A stretch of DNA of 64,000 bases from Hybos culiciformis (taxonomy: Eukaryota > Arthropoda > Insecta > Diptera > Hybotidae), in the NCBI GenBank assembly GCA_964007475.1, contig OZ023274.1, positions 29,939,250 to 30,003,249 of the forward strand, written 5' to 3'. Position numbers and translations under genes: made by a program. The notes under the pieces were generated by a model. It was not told where the DNA came from. It saw only the letters and a list, made by a program, of their open reading frames with translations, and searched no databases. This document shows, piece after piece, positions 42,546 to 53,960 of this stretch (positions are counted from its first letter, which is position 1; every line of letters starts with the position of its first letter).

Positions 42546-43260
42546 ACATTAAGAAAATTTTTTTTTCTCATTTCATCTAACCACTTGGTTAGGGTTCAGT
42601 TTCATCAAAAATTGAATCGAATAATCTAGTTATAAAAACCATCCACTAGAGGGACATCTGTTAATTCAATACAATTAGAAAGAGAACACAATATAAATTA
42701 TCATTGTTTATTTTATTCTTTTCTTTTTATTTTCATGACAGCAGAAATGCCATGAAAAGTTTTTGAAGTGGTTTTTTTTAAATTAATTTTATGAAAATAA
42801 TGAAACATAATAAATTTAAATGAAAATTTTTAATTTTTTTTCACATCGATTGGAAAAAAAATTATTTTTTTTTTGCATTAAATAAAAAATTGTATAATTT
42901 TTCTTTTCGCGGATATGAAAAAAAAAAATTAGTGCTAAGTGCACAAAATTGTGAACGAAAAATAGAAAATTGTGGTTAAAAAATAAAAATATAATTGGAA
43001 AAATATTTGAAAATAAAAAAGGTTTGTGCCAAAAAAAAAACTTGTTGGTTCCCGGAAATTCATATTGTTTTTTTGTTCTTTCGTCTTTATTTCACAAAAT
43101 TTTTTATTATTGTTTTTTTTTTTTGCCTTTTTTTTTGACAATAATCGTTCGGATTTTGACAATAGCCGTTCGGATTTTGCCTTTTTTTTTGACAATAATC
43201 GTTCGGTTTTTGACACTTATTACAATTTCTTTATTAGATTTTTATTAAATTCTAATTTTA
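42546..43260. other. AT-rich interior of the TA-flanked element
   Basis: T runs and inverted TTTGACAATAATCGTTCGG units (43135-43215), related to 26500-26600. Confidence 0.5.
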
Positions 43261-43271
43261 TTTCTTACGCC

Positions 43272-43340
43272 TTCTTCCGGATTCGAACCTGGTTCTTTAA
43301 CATTGCAATTCGCCAACACTACCACTCAGCTACGGTATTG
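43272..43340 (-). other. tRNA-like sequence with inverted partner
   Basis: Minus-strand box A-like TAGCTGAGTGGTAG and box B-like GGTTCGAATCC. A plus-strand half copy with GGTTCAAATCC lies at 43415-43450, sharing TTGCAATTC-like words, so the two form an inverted pair as in the giant palindrome. Confidence 0.55.
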
Positions 43341-43813
43341 AAATTTAAAATGTACATAAAATAGAAAATATAAATTTGGTATACACATTTTCTTTGTGGT
43401 GTGTTAGTTATTTGCAATTCTGAGGACGCAGGTTCAAATCCTGAAGACAGCAAAAAAATCTGGTATCAATAATTGAAATCTAGCAAGGAGAAATAGAAGA
43501 TAATTGCAGAAACTAGATTTTAATAATTTTTCAAATTTGTCTAAAACTATTTTAAAACTGTATTCTAGTTTTAAATTTCCGTTCTTGTAATCTAGTTTAC
43601 CAAAATAACTGGAATATTAATGATCTGAAATGGAATCTATGTTCGGTAAATAATATGTAAAATTTTACCTAGAAATCTAGCTTTTGAGAACTAGATTTTT
43701 GCGTGAACTAGCTTCTGAAACTATAAAACTATTTTCAATAATTGAATTTCCCAGTAAAAATCGTTAAACTAGATCAAAGCTAGGGATTCTAGCCAAAATT
43801 TATTTAGAGAGTA

Positions 43814-44400
43814 CAGAGTCTCCCGAATCAAAGCTGTATGGAACATTGAAATTTACTTTGTTTCCATAAATTTCATTCATCAAATCGAAATAAGGACACA
43901 GTTTAAGGACATAATCTAAAACAAATTAAATTATTAATAATAATTTAAAAGAAGGACCTGGTTAAACAATTATAAAATCCTAACTGGTAAAACAGCGAAA
44001 TGAACTAAAGTCAAAAAAAATTTACTTTGGTTCATAATGAAATTAAGTCGAAATCCAAAAATTAATTAATGTCGAAAATAATTTTGAATTAATAAAACAA
44101 AATATCCAAAGTGATCGTCACAGTGATAATAAGTAGCATAAAAGCGACATTTTTTTCGCATTTTTCTTATGCGTTTCTTAAGCCGCTGAGATAAGGAATG
44201 GTCAAAATAAATTTTTATTTATTTTAAACTTATATTTTTTTATTTACCTTTAACTACTCCTTGTTCGTCACCCGATCCGGTATTGTTTTTCCATTCAATT
44301 GCCTTTTAACAAGTTTTTCGCAATTTCCACACTTTTGCTTTTACTTGCGCCTTTGTGACGCCATTCAATGGAATCAATCGCAAGCAAGAGTTTTTCATAG
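43814..44400 (-). pseudogene. Myb/SANT-like Harbinger protein, middle exons
   Basis: 44400-44247 on the minus strand reads NGVTKAQVKAKVWKLRKT, the third-helix region of a Myb/SANT-like DNA-binding domain, a stop-containing short gap, then NNTGSGDEQGVVK. A donor GTAAAT and an acceptor TTGTTTTAG bound an intron (44246-43920). The next piece, 43919-43814, reads DYVLKLCPYFDLMNEIYGNK and continues into the coiled-coil exon. Splicing in phase supports a real former gene. Confidence 0.65.
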
Positions 44401-44440
44401 AAAACATAAAAATAATAATTAAGTAATATTTTCACCACAT

Positions 44441-44701
44441 TGTCAACATAGCAACCCTACACCAGTTTGATGTCAACATAGCAACCCTATACTTTTATAT
44501 AAAAACTTAGTTCACATAGATTCATAATCATATTTTCATTTTTTTTTTATAATTGAATTGAGTATTAAAGTTTTGTTTGAATTAAGAACTTGTTTTCATT
44601 CAGATATATTCCATTCTAGAATTGTCTAGAATCATATTCTTCATCCAACAACAATTCGAGATTGCAGGACATTACCAATTAAATCCTGAATCCCTCTCAT
44701 A
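44441..44701 (+). repeat. 5' LTR of gypsy-3
   Basis: Starts TGTCAACATAGCAACCCTA, which occurs twice as a 30-bp tandem unit at the start. It ends CTCTCATA rather than CA. Confidence 0.92.
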
Positions 44702-44715
44702 TGGCGCAGTCGGTA
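44702..44715 (+). promoter_or_regulatory. Primer binding site of gypsy-3 (tRNA-Ser type)
   Basis: TGGCGCAGTCGGTA, the site known from the 297/17.6 group. Confidence 0.9.
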
Positions 44716-44762
44716 TTACCAAACATTCAAACCAATATTCAATTCAATAAATAAGTATCAAA

Positions 44763-45524
44763 ATGTCGCTTGTGCAAATTCTTTTAGAAACTTCTCTAGA
44801 CCAAGAAATTTTGTCGCAATTTACTCAAGGAACTTTACAAAATGAAATCACAAGAAGAGGTTTGGAATGTGAAGAGAAAACCAAAGCTTCCCTGATTACC
44901 AAAATAATAGAACACAACAAAATATTATTGGGTTTACAAAAAAACGCTGAGGCAAGTAATTATCAAGCTTCATCAAACAGCCAATATTTTATGCTGAATC
45001 CTGACATGACACCCACCATCCCAACATGTAATGGTGAGGACAGTCAAGCTACCGAAAATTTTTTAAATTCAATTGAAAAAGCATCCAAATTTAATCACTG
45101 GTCGGACGAAATTAAACTAGCATTCACAACTAGCAAATTAAAAGGAATAGCTAGAAATTGGCAAAACTACGAGGGTGAAAATTTACTCACTTGGGAAGAA
45201 TGGCTTCGAGCATTTAAAAACCGCTTTATAAAAGTTCTAAGTTTACGCGAATGGAATGATAAACTAACATCTAGAAAACAAAAGCCAGACGAACAAATTC
45301 TTCATTACTTAAGTGCGAAGCTGGAAATTCTTTCAAAACCTCCCAATACAACAACAGTTTCTGTCGAAGATCAAATAACTTATTTGATTGAAGGCATTAC
45401 CAACAATATTGATCGAAGACTTCTTAGAGTAGGCATGCCAGCCACAGTAGAAAAACTTTTTGAAATAGCACTAAAACTTGACGATGACACTAAATCTCAA
45501 AATTTAGGTGCAAAACCTAAGTAA
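44763..45524 (+). CDS. gag: Gag of gypsy-3 (capsid part, ends at an in-frame TAA)
   Basis: 253 residues from ATG. A SAP-like N-terminal helix pair (about 20-60) precedes a capsid domain with the retrotransposon gag pattern WSDEIKLAFTTSKLKGIARNW (about 115-135), WEEWLRAFKNRF and an EQILHYLSAKLEIL helix. The frame stops at TAA (45522-45524) before the nucleocapsid. The same frame goes on open after the stop, so this is a nonsense change or a readthrough site. Confidence 0.88.
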   Translation: MSLVQILLETSLDQEILSQFTQGTLQNEITRRGLECEEKTKASLITKIIEHNKILLGLQKNAEASNYQASSNSQYFMLNPDMTPTIPTCNGEDSQATENFLNSIEKASKFNHWSDEIKLAFTTSKLKGIARNWQNYEGENLLTWEEWLRAFKNRFIKVLSLREWNDKLTSRKQKPDEQILHYLSAKLEILSKPPNTTTVSVEDQITYLIEGITNNIDRRLLRVGMPATVEKLFEIALKLDDDTKSQNLGAKPK

Positions 45525-45740
45525 CAAAATATTTCGCAAAATCAACAAAGTAATTCGCTAATTAACCAAGAAAAGTCATCCGATATTCCAAAATCAAACA
45601 AGTTCAATTGTCCGAGATGCAAAATAGAATCTCATCCAGTAGCTCAATGTCCACTTCCATGCCCAACATGTAAGAAGACTGGGCATTCCATGAATTTTTG
45701 TCCGGAAAAGCAAACAACGACTGTAAAACAAGCACTATCA
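45525..45740 (+). pseudogene. Nucleocapsid part of gypsy-3 gag
   Basis: In the gag frame after the stop. Two perfect CX2CX4HX4C zinc knuckles: CPRCKIESHPVAQC and CPTCKKTGHSMNFC. These bind the element's RNA. The frame then meets pol in the -1 frame near 45700-45740; an 18-bp tandem duplication lies at 45735-45770. Confidence 0.85.
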
Positions 45741-47392
45741 AATCTAAATGCACTATCAAATCTAAATGCACAGAACGAAGCTTACCAATTGTGGATGCAA
45801 TAATATTCAATGGAAAAAGATTATCCGCTTTGATTGACAGTGGCGCGGAACAATCAGTCATTGATCGTCGATATATTCCCTCCGAATACACAATTCAAAA
45901 ATTCGAAGGTCATGCAATTAATTCCATTGAACACACATGCATACCTGATGGCCAAATTGATTTATTCGTATCAATAGGTGACATTACATGTACTTTTGGA
46001 CCAGTTGCCGTAGTCAATAATACACCAGTACCTTTAATACTGGGCGGCGACTGGAGAAAAGCAGCAAACGTGGTACTTACAATAGATCCAAATGGTAACA
46101 TTGATCTTACCAAAATATTTGAATCCTCAGTCTGCCAAAAAAGCAACATAAATGGTTGTCTTTTAAAAAAATTTTCTCCACAAGTTGAAAGAGAAATGTA
46201 CCAGCAAATTGAAACATTTCCTGAAATCATGAGTGAAAAACAAATCATCAATTTTAAAGAAATTATACGCAATAATTTAGAAGCATTTTCTACAGAAAAC
46301 GACGTCATCGGTCACTGCAAAATTGGCGAACACTCTATTGAATTAACCGACAATATTCCCATCAAGAGGAAACCATACCGGTACTCATTTAGTGATCAAA
46401 AATTTATTAATGAAACAGTAGAAATTTGGAAATCACAAAAAATTTGCCGCGAATCTCAATCAGAATATGCATCACCTGTGGTTATAGTTAATCAACCACA
46501 GCATCCTAGCACACCCCGACGTCTAACAGTAGATTATTCACAATTGAATAAAAAAATGATAAAAGATAATTATCCACCTCCACACATCGATGATGTTATC
46601 GCTAAACTCATCAATCCGAAAGCAAAATATTTCACTGTCATGGACATAAAAACTGCCTTCATGACAGTAAATGTTAAAAATTCAGACATACATAAAACAG
46701 CTTTCATTACGCAAGACAACATTTACGAATTCATGCGCATGAGTTTTGGTTTATCAAACGCTCCAAAAACCATGGAACGAATTATGAAGCAAACATTTAA
46801 TAATTCCAAAAATACCATAAATTACATGGACGACATAGCTCAATCTGCCATTGACATTGATTCGGCATTAATAAATTTTGAAAATGCTCTGCAAAGACTA
46901 ATTAATTCCGGACTACGTATATCACTTCAAAAATGTCAGTTATTTCAAGAAGAAATTTTTTTCTTAGGCTACAGTCTATCAAGTAATGGTATACGACCTG
47001 ATCCATCTCGAATAAATGCAATAGATCGATACAAAAATTTTAAAACAAAAACTGATGCAAAATCTTTTCATGCATTTGCATCACACCATCGTAAATTTAT
47101 CAAAGATTTTTCAAAAATTTCATTGCCCATCAGAGATGCATACAACACTATCCCATTTCATTGGACAACAGAAGCAGAAGAAGCAGTTGAAATACTGAAA
47201 CAAAAATTGAAATCGCCACCTATTTTGGCCCACTTTAATCCTGAAAGTCCAACTGAAGTCCAAATTGATGCTTCATTGACCGGATTAGGTGCAATTTTAC
47301 TCCAAAAACAAAACAATCAAAATGTCGTAATCGCTTATGCTAGTCGTGCTTTAGCCAACACTGAAAAAAAATCTTCACATAAATCAGATTGA
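45698..47392 (+). pseudogene. pol: Pol of gypsy-3: protease, RT, start of RNase H
   Basis: 564 residues in the -1 frame relative to gag; the first codon is TTG, so translation must come from gag. Protease with LIDSGAEQSV (45829-45858), RT with TVDYSQLNKK, DIKTAFM and catalytic INYMDD (46815), RNase H start with QIDASLTGLGAIL (47262). It ends at a TGA (about 47390) just before the RNase H helix; the text goes on in the next frame. Confidence 0.88.
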
Positions 47393-48227
47393 AAGCCTGG
47401 CCGTACATGGGGCAATAACCGATAAATTCCACATATACTTATATGGTTTGAAGTCTTTTCTAATCACAACTGACAATTGGACAACAGCATGTTTACTACA
47501 AAACGGAAAAAACAACAGAAAATTTGCTCGTTGGTTAATCGAATTACAATGTTATAATTATATTGTAAAACACAAATCACGCAAAGACAACATTTGTGCA
47601 GATTCATTATCCAGAATTCCACCTAACATATCAGCTTTACTAATAATTAAATCAAATGACATTAGCAGAATTTCAATTGCGCAAGGTAAAGACCCTGATT
47701 GCTGTGAAATAATACAAGTATTAAATAATCAGAACTCCCAAATAAAATCAGATTTTAAAATCAGAGAAAAGTACATTTTTCTAAATAACATATTATTTCA
47801 TAAAAATGAAAAAAACTTTAATAGAATCGTAGTACCAAAATCCCTACAGAATGCAGTTCTTGAACTATGTCACGATAATAGCGGTCATATGGACAATAAT
47901 AAAACATTTTCCAAATTATCTCGTCGTTATTTCTGGAAAACAGCATTCAAAGACTGCAAAGAATATGTATCCAGCTGTAACCTTTGTCAACAATTAAACC
48001 ACAGAACATCTAAGCGAATCGGATTTCTTAATCCAAGAAAAATTCCTCATAGGCCATTCGACGCAATATCGATGGACCATTGCCAATTTTCATCAGACTC
48101 GGCAGGTAACAAATATATTCTTATTATTATTGACCACACAACAAGATATATTATAGCCCAAAGTTTCCCTGATGTCAGTTCTAAACATGTGATTAATCTT
48201 TTACAAGACAAAATAGTGTCTGTTTAA
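47393..48227 (+). pseudogene. Pol of gypsy-3: RNase H end and integrase N-terminal part
   Basis: RNase H end with LITTDNW and CADSLSRIP, integrase HHCC finger (LCHDNSGHM and CNLCQQ, 47865-47995) and the first core Asp in ISMDHCQF (48070). Stops at TAA 48225-48227 between the first and second catalytic Asp, in the same frame as the next ORF. Confidence 0.87.
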
Positions 48228-49115
48228 GGACCACCAAAATTAATTGTGTGCGACAATGCCAGTGGCTTTAGTTCAGAGGCGATTAATGAATTTTACAAAA
48301 GACAAAATATACAAAACGTAAATTCACCACCATATTTTCCAGAATCCAATGGACTAATAGAAAGATCCGTTGGTACAGTTACATCTATTTTAAGAAAATA
48401 TATTTACGAACATGGCATTCAAAAATGGTCTACATATATACCAGAATTAGTTCAAGCCATCAATGCAAGCCGACAATCATCTCTGCAGCAATCTCCTTTT
48501 TATCTATTACATGGTTTCGAGCCCAGACTTCAAGACGAAATTATTTTGGGAGCCGCCGATGAGATTATCAGTAGAAACGAACAAATTAATAATTTACATT
48601 CCAATCGAAATAAAGCCAAAGACAGTTTAGAAAAGGCTCAACAGTATCAAAAGCAACACATCGAAATTCATCGTCAATCATTTAAATCCAAAATCGGAGA
48701 CTTGGTACTTGCAAAAACTCCAGTCAAAAAGAGCAAACTAGACCCTGAATTTGAGCATCAGCCGTATGAAATCGTGGAAATTCTTGATGAAAGTGTAATC
48801 AAAATAAAAAAAATTGATGAATTTGGTTCAGAAATTACTCGAACAGTTCATACAGCACAAATCAAACCATATAAACAAAGAAAACAAGAATTGCAACAAT
48901 TCCTATCAACCGATAATGACAGCTCAAATGAATCTCCAGTAAACAATAAAAATTATTGTAATAAAACATCCAATCAACTCGTAGAAATCAATTCAGACTA
49001 CGAAGTCAACCTAAATTCGAATTCTGATCAAGACATTGATTCTATTGTTGTTCGTCCCAAACGAACAAAAACTATATCACATTGGTTAAATGACTATGTG
49101 CATTCAATGAATTGA
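48228..49115 (+). pseudogene. Pol of gypsy-3: integrase core and C-terminal part
   Basis: Continues directly after the stop in the same frame: GPPKLIVCDNASGF (second Asp), ESNGLIERSVG (catalytic Glu, 48345-48372), then IGDLVLAKTP and a C-terminal acidic/Asn-rich tail. Translation of this part would need suppression of TAA at 48225. Confidence 0.87.
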
Positions 49116-49143
49116 CAGGAGTCAATTATCTCAGAAGAGGTCA

Positions 49144-49404
49144 TGTCAACATAGCAACCCTACACCAGTTTGATGTCAACATAGCAACCCTATACTTTTA
49201 TATAAAAACTTAGTTCACATAGATTCATAATCATATTTTCATTTTTTTTTTATAATTGAATTGAGTATTAAAGTTTTGTTTGAATTAAGAACTTGTTTTC
49301 ATTCAGATATATTCCATTCTAGAATTGTCTAGAATCATATTCTTCATCCAACAACAATTCGAGATTGCAGGACATTACCAATTAAATCCTGAATCCCTCT
49401 CATA
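49144..49404 (+). repeat. 3' LTR of gypsy-3
   Basis: 261 bp, same as the 5' LTR by eye. A purine-rich AGAAGAGG tract lies just before it. Confidence 0.92.
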
Positions 49405-49439
49405 CACATACATTAAATTTCTCTTACTTCTATCTCCGA

Positions 49440-49560
49440 GTTCTTGCGTATTGTAGCCAACAAATATTCCAAGACACTAATTTCTTCGTCTTTCGACCAT
49501 TTTTTGATGGATATGCGGATCCTATTTTTCTTCAAAGTGAGGTTTTTTCTGCCATTATTT
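49440..49560 (-). pseudogene. Myb/SANT-like Harbinger protein, N-terminal exon
   Basis: The minus strand reads ISIKKWSKDEEISVLEYLLATI, the first helix of a Myb/SANT-like domain with the conserved Trp, followed by a strong donor GTAAGAG near 49445. Gypsy-3 starts 40 bases downstream, so it probably entered the intron. The start codon is unclear: the nearest ATG is in another frame. Confidence 0.6.
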
Positions 49561-49697
49561 TGAATTAGTTATTTTGAATTAGTATTTTATAATTTTTAAT
49601 AATTTATTTTTATTAATTTTGAATTTAATAAACACTTTCTATTAATAATTCTTCTTCTTCAGATTTGTATTTAAAAAAAATTAAATAATAGTAGATT
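49561..49697. other. AT-rich 3' side of the Harbinger element
   Basis: Nothing recognised. Confidence 0.4.
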
Positions 49698-49882
49698 ATT
49701 GTATATGTAAACTAAATTTGTTATTAATTAAGAGTTCTGTATACAGAAAAATACATTGACACGAGTCAATACTTATATCACGAGACCGAAGGTCGAGTGA
49801 TATAAATTGACAAGTGTTAATATATTTTTGTGTAAATACAGAACGAGTTGTATAACAAATTTTGTTTACATATCCAATATAC
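49698..49882. mobile_element. 185-bp palindromic MITE
   Basis: Inverted ends ATATGTAAACWAAATTTGTT with a hairpin centre (TATATCAC/GTGATATA). Similar end words recur near 52610 and 53540, so larger relatives exist. Confidence 0.65.
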
Positions 49883-50069
49883 TGTTTTAATGTGCGTGTT
49901 AAGGTAGTTGAGTCTATACATTTACAATAAAAAAAAAGAAAACAAAAGTTGATATGCACATTTTATTTTTCATTTTTTGTTGGTATTTGTCTGTATTGAA
50001 ATATTTTGAGTGATATTATTTTTGTTTAGGTATTACGCAATATTCAATACGAAACATCTAAATGATTTT

Positions 50070-50168
50070 ATTATTCACGCTGATGCATCTAAATTTTTTC
50101 ATTATATACGCTGATCCATCTAAATTTTTTCATTATTTACGCAGATGCATCTAAATGATTGCATGTGT
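50070..50168. repeat. Three tandem ACGCTGATGCATCTAAAT units
   Basis: Unit of about 36 bp, three diverged copies. Confidence 0.7.
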
Positions 50169-50369
50169 ATTGACGCATATAATATTCCATTTAGCATTCT
50201 AAATTCTATACTACTAAATACAACATACCGAGCACCTGCCCATTAAAAATTATTTCACGGTAACAATTAGACGTTTGTATAACGTAAAAAAAATGTATTC
50301 AGTTCAAAAGCTGTATATTTTTATACAATAGTCATTTCATAAAATATACAAAATTGAGTTGAACACCAC

Positions 50370-50827
50370 TATAATATTAATTATTACCATTTAGGGCAAA
50401 TAAAAAAATATGTATTCAAAACTAAAATTCGTTATTTTACTGTTCAATAAATACTTCACAAATTTTATTAATTAAAAAAAAAAATCTGTGAAAGATTTTT
50501 TAAAATTTAAAAAAAAAGTTACAGTACTAATGGGTTTCTTCTATTATTTTATTATTGTTACCGGGTCAGTAAGTATTTCAAACGTCTTAAAATTATGTTC
50601 GAAGAAAAAAATTACAAATAATATAATTTTAAATCGCAATCTCAGTTGGTTTAAGTAAGAATATTTCCACTTGATATTGTTAGTTGTGATATGGTTGTGA
50701 TATTTAAATCGAGTAAAAAAAACGGGTTGTGACAACTTTTATTTTTACATTACCGTGGTAAATATTTTTTTAATTGAAATAATAAAAAATATGTTTTGAT
50801 CAATTTGATTTAGATTTCTCTATTTTT
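50370..50827. other. Unassigned AT-rich stretch
   Basis: No supported feature. Confidence 0.4.
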
Positions 50828-51900
50828 TTGAACTGAAACTTCTTTAGAGGCATTGTGATTGAGAGTGAAAAAAATGTAAGTGTCAAAAATGCCACGTTTA
50901 TTGTCAAAAAAGGCACGATTATTGTCAAAAAAAAAAGGGAAAAATTTATGTGTCAGCTAATGATAAAATCACAGACTTCAATATATATAGACTGCGTGAT
51001 GACAGATAATTTTTGAGGACAGCATAAAATATGTTTTTATGTTGCAACATAAAAAGTGTTACCTATTGAAAAAATGAAAATAGCACAAATTGCGATTATA
51101 TTAAAAATTATTTTTAAATATGAAATACATTCTTTATTTTAATTTATGTTTTGAACAAATATAAATATAATTGGTGACGACAATATGCTGATAATTTAAC
51201 ACTTTTAACGAACGTTTCCATACCATTTCTCTACCTTCAGGAATTCTAAAAAAAAAATTATTTAACGAAAATTAAACTTACTTATGAAATGATATATTTT
51301 AATATTTTCTAAATTTTTCATCACATTTCTTGATGCAACAATATTTCACCATTTTAAAAAAAAAATTATATTAAAAATTATATTAAAAAATTCTTTTCTC
51401 AACCAATATAATTTTAACGTGATTTAAAGTTTTAAAAACCTTTACGTTTACTCACAGTTTATGAAATTATTTTGTTGTCCTTTTTTGTACAGCTTACGCA
51501 AAACATGCGATAACTCTTACAATGTATGGAGCATGGCTGACTTGACAATTCCTTATAGTAAATTTGACCCTCTCGAGAGGGTCTTATGCTGTCATCAAAA
51601 ATTTTATATGAAAATACACTAGAGGCACAGTCTAGATTTATTATATGTCTATGCATTAAACCGACAGCCGCTAGCAACTTAATGAAGCTTATCACCGCAT
51701 TAGCCTGCTCTATATTGGCTCAGAATAAAAGTCGAAAACACTATTTTTTTTTTCGATTTATAATTTATTTTAAATTATTGAATAAAAAATATTTCATTTA
51801 TTAATTATTAGTGCTAATTTTCAAAAAGTTTTTGGAATACAAATATATATTGTGAATAAAAATGTTCCAATGCACCTATTTTGTAGATAATTTATTTTTG
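50828..51900 (+). repeat. Dispersed repeat, copy B
   Basis: Same family and orientation as 26445-26935 (CTTCTTTAGAGGCATTGTGA, TATTGTCAAAA units, CCGACAGCCGCTA). Split by an insertion at about 50989-51635. Confidence 0.75.
50989..51635. mobile_element. TIR element inside copy B
   Basis: Ends AGACTGYG and subterminal ATTTTTGAKGACAGCATAA in inverted orientation. No transposase. A short perfect palindrome, CCCTCTCGAGAGGG, lies at 51570-51583. The duplication is not clear. Confidence 0.6.
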
Positions 51901-51916
51901 ATATTAATTTTTCTTA

Positions 51917-52485
51917 AGAGCCCTCATTGTGAAAAATTGCAAAAAATTGGTCTTAGTTTGGCTTTGATTGTAGGGTTACTGCAATCTAGACTGAAGTGAT
52001 TTTTTGATATGTTAGAGAGTATATAACTGGTATATAACTGGTATATAAGAGTATATAACTGGGTAGGTGAGGCGGATTTTTTAAATTTTGAGTTTTTTTG
52101 GCCCAAAGGAGCCTTTAAAAAACTTGAACATATTTGCTTGGATTCTGAAGTAAAGGAAAAAGATAATAAAAAATCTCAAATGCAGAAATAAAGCTAAAAT
52201 ACCACTCTCCAGGGCTGGTGACGTGAAATTTTGAATTTCTTTAATTTCCTAACCAATTTTTAATTAATTTCATTTATTTCTAAGAATTTGTTAATTTTTT
52301 TGACAAATTACAGTTTCTGCACAGAAATCAAATTCAAGTATAGTTTTGTGATTTTCTGGTAGAGGTGTTTTTCGTACAATTTTTGTCGCATTTTTCACGG
52401 CCGTTTATTTTCTGTAAAATAAAACAAAAAAAACTGCAAAAATAGAAAACAGAAATAGAAAACAGAATTTCAAGTGGAGGGCTCT
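51917..52485. mobile_element. 569-bp TA-flanked MITE
   Basis: Inverted ends AGAGCCCTC with TA duplication (51915-51916, 52486-52487), placed in the tail of copy B. Confidence 0.78.
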
Positions 52486-52487
52486 TA

Positions 52488-53960
52488 ATGTAATTTGTAG
52501 TTTGTTATAGGCTTTCCAAACTTGGAATATTATTTATTCATTTTGAACTGCGTAATACTATAAACAAAAATAATATCACTCACACTCACAATATTTCCAT
52601 ACATGTTAATCAAATTGTTATACAGCTCGTTGTGTATACACACAAACACATAGACACTCGTCATTATTTTATGTTTACATTAAATCCTTTAATTAACTAA
52701 TCTAATATGAGTACTATAGATCGAGTTCGAGTAATAGTGCTGGGAAAAACTGAATATATTGTAACTAGACGAGAATTTTTGAAAAAGAAAATTCAAATTA
52801 TATAGTATTTATATTATATGTATACTAAATATTATCTTCCATTTATAATACGATGATAATTCACATGTATTGCATTTTAGCACTAAATTGTTAAAAGATT
52901 TATATTTTATATACAAATTTCAAATAATATTAAGCTATATTTGATCAAAATATTTTATTTTGTATTTTATATTAAAATTAGATTTTGTTTTTTCTTTGCT
53001 ATTAATTTTTTTTTTTTTTTTTTTACAAAAATGAATCTCAATTGTGGTAAACCTATTTTGAAAGAATAGAAAAAAAATCATATAATCAATTGTTTGTTTT
53101 TAGAAATGAAATCTGTGCACATTGAGTTAAATAATATTGAACAAGAGGTGCATAACAACATCGAACATCGTTCTTTTTATCTCTAATAATAGTTCAAAAA
53201 TTTAATTCCAATAATATTATTACAACTATAGTTAAAAGCATTGTATGCATTTTAACTTTGTTCTGGTTACGTTTTTTCCTATATACCTGTATTTAGTTGA
53301 TTCTTAATATAGTGTACATAACTTTAATTTGTTCTAGTTTTTTGTACGGTCTATTTTGAACGTATGTATAGATTATGTTAGAACAATAATAATAGTGGTC
53401 TTTATGTGGAAAAAAATAATAAAAATTCTAAATGAAAAATTGATCGAAAATTTTTATACTAAACATATACAAAATATATATAATATATAAAATTTTGACT
53501 CATGTCTATGCCTATGTGTGTATACACAACTCGCAATTAATAACAAATTTTCATAACATGTATTGTAATCTACTATTATCACAATGTCTGACTAAGTTTA
53601 TGAATTGTGCTGAATTTATTTCTTCATTTATGTCTCTAATACAAAATAATTATTAAATTTATTGGCAATTTCTAATGGATCATCAATTTTTTCATTATCA
53701 AAAAATATTTCTTGAATTTCATTAATATCCTTCTTTAGTACTAATTTTTTAATATTTTTCCACATTAACTTTTGATCTGTACATTTTCTATTTTATTTTT
53801 AGTAAATATGTATATTTTTTGCTTTATTTAATTTATTCTTATAAAGATTTCTAATGTTCTTATATTTCTGCCATTCACTATTAATATTTAGTAACATAGA
53901 TTTTTCATATTGTCTTATTTTTCTACCTTTAGCCAGAAACTATGTACGAGCCCTGCATCA
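52488..53960. other. AT-rich stretch with a weak TIR pair
   Basis: GTTGTGTATACACACA near 52630 and its inverted match near 53515 may bound an old element of about 0.9 kb. No ORF is believable. Confidence 0.45.

Larger units (their letters stand above)
41326..43811. mobile_element. 2.49-kb TA-flanked TIR element
   Basis: Inverted ends CTCTCTAAATAAATTTTGGC with a TA duplication (41324-41325, 43812-43813). Removing it restores the reading frame of the Myb/SANT gene at the base level. The terminal 200-350 bp at each side are full of CTAGA/TCTAG words. The inside holds a 1-kb dispersed repeat, TGTCAAAA units and two tRNA-like pieces. No transposase. Confidence 0.85.
44441..49404 (+). mobile_element. 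Gypsy-3: complete Ty3/gypsy LTR retrotransposon, frame-broken
   Basis: LTRs of 261 bp (44441-44701, 49144-49404) look identical. The 5-bp duplication CACAT flanks it (44436-44440, 49405-49409). tRNA-Ser-type primer site, gag with two zinc knuckles, pol with protease, RT, RNase H and integrase; no env. In-frame stops at 45522 and 48225 and a frame change near 47385 interrupt the coding part, which contrasts with the matching LTRs. It lies inside or next to the first intron of the Myb/SANT gene. Confidence 0.95.
35087..50369. mobile_element. PIF/Harbinger transposon, inflated by nested insertions
   Basis: The ends share GTGGTGTTCAAYTCA in inverted orientation, with similar TTTTATAAAATATAC words just inside. 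The flanking triplets are CAT and TAT, so the 3-bp duplication is imperfect. Inside are a plus-strand DDE transposase gene (36225-38549) and a minus-strand Myb/SANT-like gene (about 49545-41024). This two-gene set is diagnostic of Harbinger elements. Subtracting the insertions leaves about 4-5 kb, a normal size. Confidence 0.7.
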
